This document shows, one piece after another, positions 1 through 8,026 of a stretch of 47,088 nucleotides of DNA (the stretch's first letter is position 1; every line of letters begins with the position of its first letter). The stretch is from Pseudomonadota bacterium (GTDB lineage: Bacteria; Bdellovibrionota; FAC87; UBA2466): NCBI GenBank assembly GCA_009927005.1, contig RFNV01000173.1, forward strand, positions 1 through 47,088. The letters are read 5' to 3'. The position numbers and the translations under genes are program-made. Under the pieces are notes generated by a model. The model worked only from the letters and a program-made list of their open reading frames with translations, ran no database searches and had not been told where the DNA came from.

Positions 1-2
1 TA

Positions 3-74
3 CAGTTTTTATTAGAGAGCCGTTACATTACCGGAATGAACTTATGCGTAGATGGGGGCAGCTCATTACTTTGA
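3..74 (+). CDS. SDR-family oxidoreductase, C-terminal fragment (5' end outside window)
   Basis: Frame 3 reads ...QFLLESRYITGMNLCVDGGSSLL*, the typical C-terminus of FabG-like short-chain dehydrogenases (YITG..l.VDGG). Confidence 0.72.
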   Translation, partial: QFLLESRYITGMNLCVDGGSSLL

Positions 75-1607
75 GGGCTCGTTCTTTTTGATCCAGCTAG
101 TGAGCGCAGGGACCTGGACACTACTCAGAAATCTGGATACGGCTAGCGAATCAGCCATAGCTGCCATTTGATTCTGAAGTGATGAATCAACCATCAGCTT
201 TTTGATAGAATTTTCCCGGTGTTTAAGTTGAACAAGAAGAATCTTAGGAAACCTTGTCTCGATTTGCTCGTCTTTTACAAAGCCTTTTTCCCACACAAAT
301 TTCACCCATTCTCGCTCAATGAACTCTGGATCTAACTCCAGCACTGCTTCGACAGTGGGAACAAAGTATTTATCTTTTCGGGAATTAAAGAGGGCGGGAG
401 GAAGTTTCTGGTCATGCAGGTTGTCCCAGGCTTCGTTCCAAGCGGCCAAGAAAGAACGCTGGACGGCCACTGCTAGAAAGCGGTAGTTGTTAGCGGCCAT
501 TAAGAGTAGTTGCTTCTCTGATTTGTTGAGATAAACCATATCCCCCGTGAGTGATAGTCCCATGGCAACCGCGAGAGTATTCTGATTACGATTGACCGAA
601 AGAACTTGCAGACACTCTTTCCATGCATCTCTTAATGCCGATTGGGTGAGCGTCTTGTTTTTTAGCAAGACCTTGAACGCCCGATTATAGTCCAATGAAA
701 CGCCATCAAATTCGGGCTCGGCCAAAAAGTTTGGCTTAATCCGCTCAAAAAGAACTTTTAAAAGTGACTGTTTTTCTTGGGCAGAGAGAAAGGTTTCCCC
801 CTTCTCCAGGCCCCGACGCGTTCCTCCCACCGTTAGCTCTAAGGTAGGAATAAGCTCATCCTCGGCTCGAGCAGCCTCTGCAAGAGCGCTGAGGACTTTT
901 CCCAAGGAGTCCACTTGTGCTGAAAGAGCCATCTCCTCTGTTGCCTCAGCTATTTCAGCGGCTATTAAGGGACTGCTCGCACCATAAGCTAATATCGTTT
1001 TAGCTAAATCGCTGGCTAAATTCCCTTTTTCTCGATTTGACGTTTTCATCAATGAATCGCTAGACACCAACTCGGTCTGAATCATTTCTGCTAAAATTTT
1101 TCTGGCTGCGGGCTGAGATAACACAGCTACTTGTCCCAGAATTGGAAGAACGGCATTGTTGCTGAGTGGATGCTCCTTCAATAACATGGGCACTACTCTG
1201 ACAAGTGTCTGATTCGTTTGCTCGACACTTTGCAGTGAGGCGGGATCAAAATTTGAGGCTAAGTGTTTTAAGCGAAAGGGAGCTTCATTGAATGAGATCC
1301 TTTGTGAAAGGGCATCTCTGACAATCTGGGGTTGTCTTTCTTGACAGTTACTATCCGTCAGGAAAGAAACCATCCCCTCCATATTGTAATCGTCACCGTT
1401 TGCAAAAGCAGCAAGACCACGCCCCCCCAAACAGGGATCTTCTCCAGGCGATTTAACGCCAACTTTTCGCGGGCCCTTTTTTGCCGGCTTAGCTCCCTCG
1501 TGGTCTGGGGCAGCTCCCTGAGCGCTGTGGGGAATAAGAATTGAGAAAAGCCAAAGCATCGCAACAGCCAGAAAGGCGCAGTGAATAGCTGTGGAAGATT
1601 TTCTCAC
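66..1607 (-). CDS. Exported hypothetical protein, 513 aa
   Basis: Long ORF with hydrophobic N-terminal signal-like segment (HCAFLAVAMLWLFSILIPHSAQGA). Helical, repeat-like body. No family recognised. Start lies 3 nt downstream of the FecR-like gene stop. Confidence 0.8.
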   Translation of the reverse strand: MRKSSTAIHCAFLAVAMLWLFSILIPHSAQGAAPDHEGAKPAKKGPRKVGVKSPGEDPCLGGRGLAAFANGDDYNMEGMVSFLTDSNCQERQPQIVRDALSQRISFNEAPFRLKHLASNFDPASLQSVEQTNQTLVRVVPMLLKEHPLSNNAVLPILGQVAVLSQPAARKILAEMIQTELVSSDSLMKTSNREKGNLASDLAKTILAYGASSPLIAAEIAEATEEMALSAQVDSLGKVLSALAEAARAEDELIPTLELTVGGTRRGLEKGETFLSAQEKQSLLKVLFERIKPNFLAEPEFDGVSLDYNRAFKVLLKNKTLTQSALRDAWKECLQVLSVNRNQNTLAVAMGLSLTGDMVYLNKSEKQLLLMAANNYRFLAVAVQRSFLAAWNEAWDNLHDQKLPPALFNSRKDKYFVPTVEAVLELDPEFIEREWVKFVWEKGFVKDEQIETRFPKILLVQLKHRENSIKKLMVDSSLQNQMAAMADSLAVSRFLSSVQVPALTSWIKKNEPSK

Positions 1608-1610
1608 TAT

Positions 1611-2543
1611 TTACTCTCCCTCTTTGCCAGTTATTCCACGTCGCATGGGAGGCACATTTAAAGACTCCGAAGATGACTGGCTCTTTTCAGTTTTATTTTT
1701 GGCAACTACTCGCCAGTAATGATTTCCCTCCTCCAAAAACTGAATATCTAAAAAAGTTCTCAGAGTCTCGTGCTTAATAGCTGGTTTAAAATCGGCATTT
1801 CGAGAGACCTCTATCTCATAGACTGTCCCCTTAACCGGCAGGACCGTCCAAGAAAGCCGATACCAGGGTCCTTCAGGATCCTGAGCATTAGAAATTTTGG
1901 GAGCTAACAGCCCTAGTTTATAATCCGAAAGTGCATTCAATTCGAGTTGAGCTAGTTTAACCTGATCTTCAGGAAGTAGTTTTGCTGACTTCACTGTGGT
2001 GTATACATTTTGAATTAGTTCTTTCTGACTAGCTTCCCATGATTTTGTATCGATAAAAAAGACCGGCAATTGGGGCTTTTGTACTTCTGGCATTTTCACT
2101 TCAACCGCTTCTGGCTTTTGCAAAATCGCTGTCGAAGTTCCTTTATCTGAAACCAGTTTTGCCGCTCCCTGAATCAAAACAATATTAAATCGATCAGAAG
2201 ACACCGAATCAAACTCAACCATGGAATCCGGCTCTAAAGTGAGTTTTTCATTTGAATTCAAAATGACTTCAGCCGAGCTTTTGGGAGGGGTATAAATCAT
2301 ATCCTTTAAGTAGAGCTTGCTCTCTTTGTCTATTTTGCTCCACGAAAGGGCCCGTGCATGACGACGATTCACGCTGGATATCGTTTTAATCACACCAATA
2401 ACAGGGCTCTTCCCCAAAAGCTCTGCGTCTTGAGTCTGGGTAAACAACAAAACTCCTGCCAAAAGCGACAGAAAGAACCCAAGTCCCAAGAGCAACCGAT
2501 CAACTCTTGATTCAAACAATAATAAAATTCCTGACGACATCAT
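1611..2543 (-). CDS. FecR-like domain membrane-anchored protein
   Basis: N-terminal TM segment, then a FecR-type region (LYLKDMIYTPPKSSAEVILNSNEKLTLEPDSMVEFDSV..), and a C-terminal Fn3-like segment (YRLSWTVLPVKGTVYEIEVSRNADF...GNHYWRVVAKN). Confidence 0.65.
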   Translation of the reverse strand: MMSSGILLLFESRVDRLLLGLGFFLSLLAGVLLFTQTQDAELLGKSPVIGVIKTISSVNRRHARALSWSKIDKESKLYLKDMIYTPPKSSAEVILNSNEKLTLEPDSMVEFDSVSSDRFNIVLIQGAAKLVSDKGTSTAILQKPEAVEVKMPEVQKPQLPVFFIDTKSWEASQKELIQNVYTTVKSAKLLPEDQVKLAQLELNALSDYKLGLLAPKISNAQDPEGPWYRLSWTVLPVKGTVYEIEVSRNADFKPAIKHETLRTFLDIQFLEEGNHYWRVVAKNKTEKSQSSSESLNVPPMRRGITGKEGE

Positions 2544-2704
2544 GGTCTACCTCACTTTGCTTATCGGCAAATTGAGAACAAAACTGGGCACCTTTTAAAT
2601 TAGATGAAGGCTCTTTTTGTCACCTCCCATCAAGTGAAGACTCCCGAAAAGACGTAACCAGCTGTTTTTATTGGCTTATAATAGTCACTGAATACTGCGG
2701 CTCA

Positions 2705-2720
2705 TGGCACATCCGTTGCT
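2705..2720 (+). promoter_or_regulatory. Sigma-54 (RpoN) -24/-12 promoter
   Basis: TGGCAC-ATCCG-TTGCT matches TGGCAC-N5-TTGCW with exact GG-N10-GC spacing. It lies about 80 nt upstream of the 2803 ORF. Confidence 0.72.
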
Positions 2721-2793
2721 TTTTATCCGTCTTGTAGAGAGCACGGGAGCGCTCCTTACAGAAAACGAGTCAAAGAGTTGAAGCGATTTAAGC

Positions 2794-2799
2794 GGAGGT
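2794..2799 (+). promoter_or_regulatory. Shine-Dalgarno for the 82-aa ORF
   Basis: GGAGGT just upstream of ATG at 2803. Confidence 0.6.
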
Positions 2800-2802
2800 A
2801 GT

Positions 2803-3051
2803 ATGGCTCACAGAGACAGAAGCACGGGACACGCATTCATGTATGTCGATATCAAAGAATTGTTACACCAGACTTCAGCAATCAAGAAGGCGGCGGAGAA
2901 CCAGGAGCCAGTAGCAGCTCCCTCTCACTCTACGCACCGATTTGGGACAACGGCAGAGCAAGTTCAAGGGAATCTTGAGCGACTTCAGTCCCTGCACCAC
3001 AAGCTACATGCCATGTTAGAAGAGCTGAATAAAATTACCGGAAAAAAATAG
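2803..3051 (+). CDS. Small hypothetical protein, 82 aa
   Basis: ORF with strong SD (GGAGGT) and upstream sigma-54 promoter. Predicted helical C-terminus (NLERLQSLHHKLHAMLEELNKITGKK). Confidence 0.75.
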   Translation: MAHRDRSTGHAFMYVDIKELLHQTSAIKKAAENQEPVAAPSHSTHRFGTTAEQVQGNLERLQSLHHKLHAMLEELNKITGKK

Positions 3052-3075
3052 ACGCCCCTTCAGGACGCCTCAGAT

Positions 3076-3708
3076 TTACTTGAAGAGAAAAGTAAAGTTG
3101 AGAAGCCCCATCAGGGTTCGTGTATATAGATGATTATCGGCTACGCTGTCGTTTCTAATGTCCGCCATTCCTAGATCGTATCTGATATCCAATCCAATCA
3201 GCAGGTTCTTCTTAGTTTGAAAACCAAACCAAGCACCAAAAGTGATCCCATAATCATTTTTGAATTCCGACTTCACTGAAGAGGTTGCTCCACCGGCTTC
3301 CTTTGTAGCGCTAATCATAAGACCGCTCAGATAAGGACCTGCTTTTAGATTAAAATTTTTGGACAATAGCCATTTGATAAGAACGGGAGTCTCTAGATAA
3401 GTGAGGTAGTAAGATTCTTTTGTCCCGCCTCCCAAAGGCAGAAATTGAAAACTCTTCTGCGCATTCAAAATATCGATTTCCACCGATACAGTGGGCAATA
3501 CAGAAAACTCTAAACCCAGTCCGAAGCTCAGCCCCATTTGGCTCTCAACGCCGCCCAAAGCTACTTGCTCATGGTTCGTGGAGCTAAACCCCCCAAGCAG
3601 ATTAAGCCCGAAGCCGCCATTGAGTCGCTGCTCACCAAGAGAAAGGCGTGTCCCCATCAGGACAATCAACAGAAGTGGAAGCACTAGGGTTTTACTCATT
3701 TTTTTCAT
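3076..3708 (-). CDS. Outer-membrane beta-barrel protein (PorT/OmpA-like barrel)
   Basis: ORF 3076..3759. Internal start MKKMSKTLVLPLLLIVLMGTRLSLG at 3708 gives a signal peptide. Alternating beta-strand pattern ending in a hydrophobic aromatic strand (LLNFTFLFK). Confidence 0.7.
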   Translation of the reverse strand: MKKMSKTLVLPLLLIVLMGTRLSLGEQRLNGGFGLNLLGGFSSTNHEQVALGGVESQMGLSFGLGLEFSVLPTVSVEIDILNAQKSFQFLPLGGGTKESYYLTYLETPVLIKWLLSKNFNLKAGPYLSGLMISATKEAGGATSSVKSEFKNDYGITFGAWFGFQTKKNLLIGLDIRYDLGMADIRNDSVADNHLYTRTLMGLLNFTFLFK

Positions 3709-3910
3709 CTTTATGATTATCGGCGAAATGTCACACACACACATAACCAGCCGCGCCACGTTTTTTGTGTTTTATTTCCCGTTGAATTCGATCATTAAAA
3801 TCCCGTAAAGTAATAAGGTGTTTTTGAAAAAGGCTTTCGCTTTTTTCAGAAACGCATCAACTTAATGTCTTTTGGAGTTTGTTTAAATTCCAACGGCTTG
3901 AAAGGATAAT

Positions 3911-6067
3911 ATGAAGAATTCTCAACGCTTCGACCAGCCTACGCCCATTTCTGACTATTTTGGAGAGCTGACCTTCGGCCTCACTCAGATGAGGGAGAAG
4001 CTCCCCAAAGAAGCTTATCTCAATTTAATTAAATCACTCGATCAGGGAAAAAAATTAACTAGCGAAACCGCCGATGCCATAGCAACCGCTATCAAAGAAT
4101 GGGCAGTCCAAAAAGGAGCGACTCATTTCTGCCATTGGTTTCAGCCCATGACTGGTTTAACGGCAGAAAAGCATGACGCTTTTATCTCGATCCAACACTC
4201 GTATCACTCAGAAATCCGAGTCATGGAACAGTTCACGGGAACCCAGCTCATTCAGGGCGAGCCCGATGCTTCTAGCTTTCCTAGCGGAGGCATGCGTTCT
4301 ACTTTCGAAGCTCGGGGATACACTGCATGGGACCCCTCTTCACCGCTCTTTATTATCGAAGGTGTCAGGGGTCATACGCTTTGTATTCCGACGGTATTTT
4401 TTGGTTATCATGGGGAGGCTTTAGACAATAAAACCCCCCTTCTTCGCTCGAACCAAGTTCTTTCTAAAGAAGCCTGCGAATTTTTAAAATTGTTGGGAGA
4501 TGTTGATGTCAAATCAGTTACTGCTACATTAGGAGCTGAACAAGAATACTTTCTCCTCGATCGCGAGCTGGCAAGGCAACGTCCCGATCTGGTTCTTACT
4601 GGCAGGACGCTTTTGGGAGCCCCCTCGAGCAGAGGCCAACAATTAGAAGATCATTACTTTGGTTCCATTCCCAATCGGGTGAAGGAATTCATGGAGGATT
4701 TGGAGTTTGAGGCTTATCGACTCGGGATCCCCCTAAAAACCAGGCACAATGAAGTTGCTCCCAGCCAGTTTGAAGTCGCGCCCATTTTTGAGTCAGCCAA
4801 CATTGCAGCGGACCACAACACCCTTCTCATGGAAACTCTCAAACGAGTTGCTTACCAACATGAAATGGTTTGCCTTACTCATGAAAAACCTTTCGCTGGA
4901 ATTAATGGAAGTGGAAAACATTGCAACTGGAGCATCTGCAATGACAAAGGAGAAAATCTCTTAGAACCGGGAAGCACCCCCCATCAAAACTTGCGTTTTT
5001 TAGCAATGGTGGCGGTTGTTCTTAAGGCAGTTTACCGGCATGCCGCTGTCCTCAGAGCTAGTATTGCTTCCGCAGGAAACGATCACCGATTAGGTGCTAA
5101 TGAAGCTCCCCCAGCGATTATTTCAGTTTTCTTGGGAGAACTACTCGAAAAAATTCTCACCAATATTGAAAAGGGGTTAGCCAGTCAGGCCACTGAAGCC
5201 CAAATTATTCACTTAGGAGTTGGGCATATTCCCGACATTTCAAAAGACTACACAGATAGAAACAGAACCAGTCCTTTTGCTTTTACAGGAAACAAATTTG
5301 AATTTAGAGCCGTAGGAGCTTCAGCTAACGTCAGCGTTCCCGTATCTATCGTAAACGCAGCTGTAGCTGAGACGTTTCAGCAGGCGACTAAAGATCTTCA
5401 GGCTCTTTTGGCAAAAAAACCAGGAAGTCGAGATGAAGCCGTCATGGAACTGATTCGAGCTTACACCACTGAGAGCAAAGCGATTCGATTTTCCGGAAAT
5501 AACTATTCTGAAGCTTGGCAAAAAGAAGCCAAGGAGCGAGGACTCCCAGTTCTCTCTAGAACCCCTGAAGCTGTCAGCGTTCTCAAGGATCCCAAAGCAA
5601 CTGAGTTTCTCACAAAAATGAAAGTATTCACTGAGCCTGAAATCCACGCTCGTTATCACATAGCGGTCGAGCGCTACAATAAGACGGTTCTCATTGAGCT
5701 TGTTACGCTTCGCGATTTAGTTCAAGGACATGTCTTACCAGCACTTGAAGCTCAGTTGAAAGAGGTTCTCGATTTTAAAGGGGGCTTAACTCACCCGGAG
5801 GCAAAATCACAGTGTCAGGCCAGGCTCAAGGATCTTGAGTCACTCTATGGACAACTGTTGATGACTCTTGGCTCTTTGTCGACCAGCCTCAGCGAAATTG
5901 AGACAGGAAAATCAGAAGAGGAAATGATGCGACTTTTAGCCGATGTGGCCATTCCCTTGAGTAAGGAGCTTCGAAAGCTCTGTGACCAAACCGAAATGAC
6001 TATCGCAGATAAACATTGGCCACTGCCTAAATATCGCGAATTGCTTTTCTCTCATGCTTTGAGTTGA
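3911..6067 (+). CDS. glnN: Glutamine synthetase type III
   Basis: 718 aa with GSIII hallmarks (FPSGGMRSTFEARGYTAWDPSSPLFI, LGAEQEYFLLD, RHNEVAPSQFEVAPIFE, NGSGKHCNWS). Confidence 0.95.
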   Translation: MKNSQRFDQPTPISDYFGELTFGLTQMREKLPKEAYLNLIKSLDQGKKLTSETADAIATAIKEWAVQKGATHFCHWFQPMTGLTAEKHDAFISIQHSYHSEIRVMEQFTGTQLIQGEPDASSFPSGGMRSTFEARGYTAWDPSSPLFIIEGVRGHTLCIPTVFFGYHGEALDNKTPLLRSNQVLSKEACEFLKLLGDVDVKSVTATLGAEQEYFLLDRELARQRPDLVLTGRTLLGAPSSRGQQLEDHYFGSIPNRVKEFMEDLEFEAYRLGIPLKTRHNEVAPSQFEVAPIFESANIAADHNTLLMETLKRVAYQHEMVCLTHEKPFAGINGSGKHCNWSICNDKGENLLEPGSTPHQNLRFLAMVAVVLKAVYRHAAVLRASIASAGNDHRLGANEAPPAIISVFLGELLEKILTNIEKGLASQATEAQIIHLGVGHIPDISKDYTDRNRTSPFAFTGNKFEFRAVGASANVSVPVSIVNAAVAETFQQATKDLQALLAKKPGSRDEAVMELIRAYTTESKAIRFSGNNYSEAWQKEAKERGLPVLSRTPEAVSVLKDPKATEFLTKMKVFTEPEIHARYHIAVERYNKTVLIELVTLRDLVQGHVLPALEAQLKEVLDFKGGLTHPEAKSQCQARLKDLESLYGQLLMTLGSLSTSLSEIETGKSEEEMMRLLADVAIPLSKELRKLCDQTEMTIADKHWPLPKYRELLFSHALS

Positions 6068-7838
6068 TCTTTAGAAAGCTTTGAAAAGCAAGAATGCCTA
6101 AGCAGGCAAACAGAAGCACGGTTAACGTTAGATCGACTGCGCCTCGTATAATCGATCGGCTTTCTCCGGACTTTATCCAAGGAATAAAGAGATCGCGACT
6201 AAGCTCCCAGGCGCCCGAACTAGTGGTAACCAGAACAAAAACCATAGGGACTAAAGTAATCCATTGGTACTGGTGTTTGCCCCAGGCGCGTAAAACGAGA
6301 GTCCCTGTTCCCAAAGCAATCACTGCCAGGAGCTGATTGGCTATCCCAAACATGGGCCATATAGTTCCGATGTTTCCAGTAAAAATAAAATAACCCCAAG
6401 CGCAGACCGTGATGAGAGAAGTGATGACGGTTCCTGGGATCCAATCAGCCCGCTCAAATCGTTTATCAAGTTTTCCCAGAAATTCTTGTAAGACAAATCT
6501 CGCAATTCGGGTACCGGTATCAATTGTGGTGAGAATAAAAAGAGCCTCGAACATAATACAGAAGTGGTACCAGTAGGACAAAAAGCTCGTTAGGCCTGGG
6601 ATTTGAGAGAGGATCTTAGCCATCCCGATGGCTAGGGAAACAGCTCCACCCGTCCGCCCTTGAACCTTTTCTTGAACTTCGCTCTCAAGAACGGGCAATT
6701 CTTCGATGTGGTAGCCCATCAGCTTTAGGCCTTCATATTTTTCAGCACTTACATTGATGGCAAAATAATCGCCCGGATGAAGACTTGAAACAGCAATTAA
6801 GGCGACTACTCCGACAAGCCCTTCAACCAACATGGCACCGTAGCCGATGACTCGACAATCAGACTCTCTGCTGACCATTTTGGGAGTCGTTCCAGACGCA
6901 ACCAGTGCATGGAAACCAGAAACTGCCCCACACATGATCGTGATAAACACAAAGGGAAAGACTTTCCCAGACACGATGGGCCCACCCCCATGGATAAAAG
7001 AGGTGAGCGCAGGCAGCTTAATTTCTGGATTCACAACCATCACCCCGACCACTAAAAGCCCTATCGTGCCAATTTTTAAAAATGAGGAAAGATAGTCTCT
7101 GGGGCATAGCAAGAGCCAAACGGGAAGAACTGAGGCCGTAAATCCATACGTCATCATTGCGAGAGTCAGCTGATTTTTCGTAAGTGAAAAAGTACTTGCC
7201 CATGAAGAGTGAGCAATTTCTCCACCAAACCCAACAGCAGCTAAAAGTGCAACGACTCCAATGATTGTTGCCTCGCCCAATCTCCCCGGCCGGATTTTAT
7301 AGGCGTAGAGCCCCATAAAAAAAGCGATCGGAATCGTCATGGCGATCGTAAACGTTCCCCAGGCACTTTCACTCAAGGCATTTACGACCACCAGCCCTAA
7401 CCCCGCTAGAGCAATGATCAGAACAAATAAAACTGCTAGCCCCGCTGCGATTCCTGCTTTTGCTCCTAATTCTGCTTTTACAATTTCAGCCAGTGATTTG
7501 CCCTGGTACCTCATGGAAGCAACCAAAATCACAAAATCTTGAACCGCTCCGGCTAAGACAACTCCCACCAACAACCAAAGAAGCCCTGGGAGATATCCAA
7601 ATTGAGCAGCGAGAACTGGACCAATGAGCGGGCCAGCTCCAGAAATGGCAGCGAAATGGTGGCCAAACAAAACCCACTTATGGGTCGGGTGATAGTTTTG
7701 TCCATCATTTAGCAAATGCGCAGGCGTTTCTTTTAAATCGTTTAGAACGCAAACTCGAGCAGCCAGAAAAGCACTGTAATACCGAAAAGCAATAGCCAAA
7801 AGGCAAAGAACACCGATAATCAGAGGGAGTGCATGCAT
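6027..7838 (-). CDS. cstA: Carbon starvation protein CstA family (peptide/pyruvate transporter)
   Basis: Multi-TM protein with HPTHKWVLFGHHFAAISGAGPLIGPVLAAQFGYLPGLLWLLVGVVLAGAVQDFVIL. Confidence 0.94.
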   Translation of the reverse strand: MHALPLIIGVLCLLAIAFRYYSAFLAARVCVLNDLKETPAHLLNDGQNYHPTHKWVLFGHHFAAISGAGPLIGPVLAAQFGYLPGLLWLLVGVVLAGAVQDFVILVASMRYQGKSLAEIVKAELGAKAGIAAGLAVLFVLIIALAGLGLVVVNALSESAWGTFTIAMTIPIAFFMGLYAYKIRPGRLGEATIIGVVALLAAVGFGGEIAHSSWASTFSLTKNQLTLAMMTYGFTASVLPVWLLLCPRDYLSSFLKIGTIGLLVVGVMVVNPEIKLPALTSFIHGGGPIVSGKVFPFVFITIMCGAVSGFHALVASGTTPKMVSRESDCRVIGYGAMLVEGLVGVVALIAVSSLHPGDYFAINVSAEKYEGLKLMGYHIEELPVLESEVQEKVQGRTGGAVSLAIGMAKILSQIPGLTSFLSYWYHFCIMFEALFILTTIDTGTRIARFVLQEFLGKLDKRFERADWIPGTVITSLITVCAWGYFIFTGNIGTIWPMFGIANQLLAVIALGTGTLVLRAWGKHQYQWITLVPMVFVLVTTSSGAWELSRDLFIPWIKSGESRSIIRGAVDLTLTVLLFACLGILAFQSFLKINSKHERKAIRDI

Positions 7839-8026
7839 GGTTCGTTAAAGTGCCGTAGTTCTGATTAAACGACAAGAGCTGGACAGTGTTTACACCTGGA
7901 ATTCTGATAGCGCAGAGCGTGAAGCCCCCTCTGGCATCACTGATGCAGCTTTCCATTTGGAAAGAACAGCCCCTGACAATTTACTTGGATCTTGGCCCCT
8001 AAATACCGAAAAGATGAGGGGAACTT

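Noticed and set aside
2677-2682. TATAAT as a sigma-70 -10 box upstream of the 82-aa ORF
   Set aside because: No convincing -35 at proper spacing (gtaacc). The sigma-54 element at 2705 is much stronger.
3055-3075. Possible terminator between the 82-aa ORF and the barrel gene (GACGCC...GACGCC)
   Set aside because: The GACGCC units are direct, not inverted, repeats, so no hairpin forms.
7705-7956. 83-aa minus ORF overlapping the cstA start
   Set aside because: Out of frame with cstA and no domain; the cstA start at 7838 is well supported by homology.
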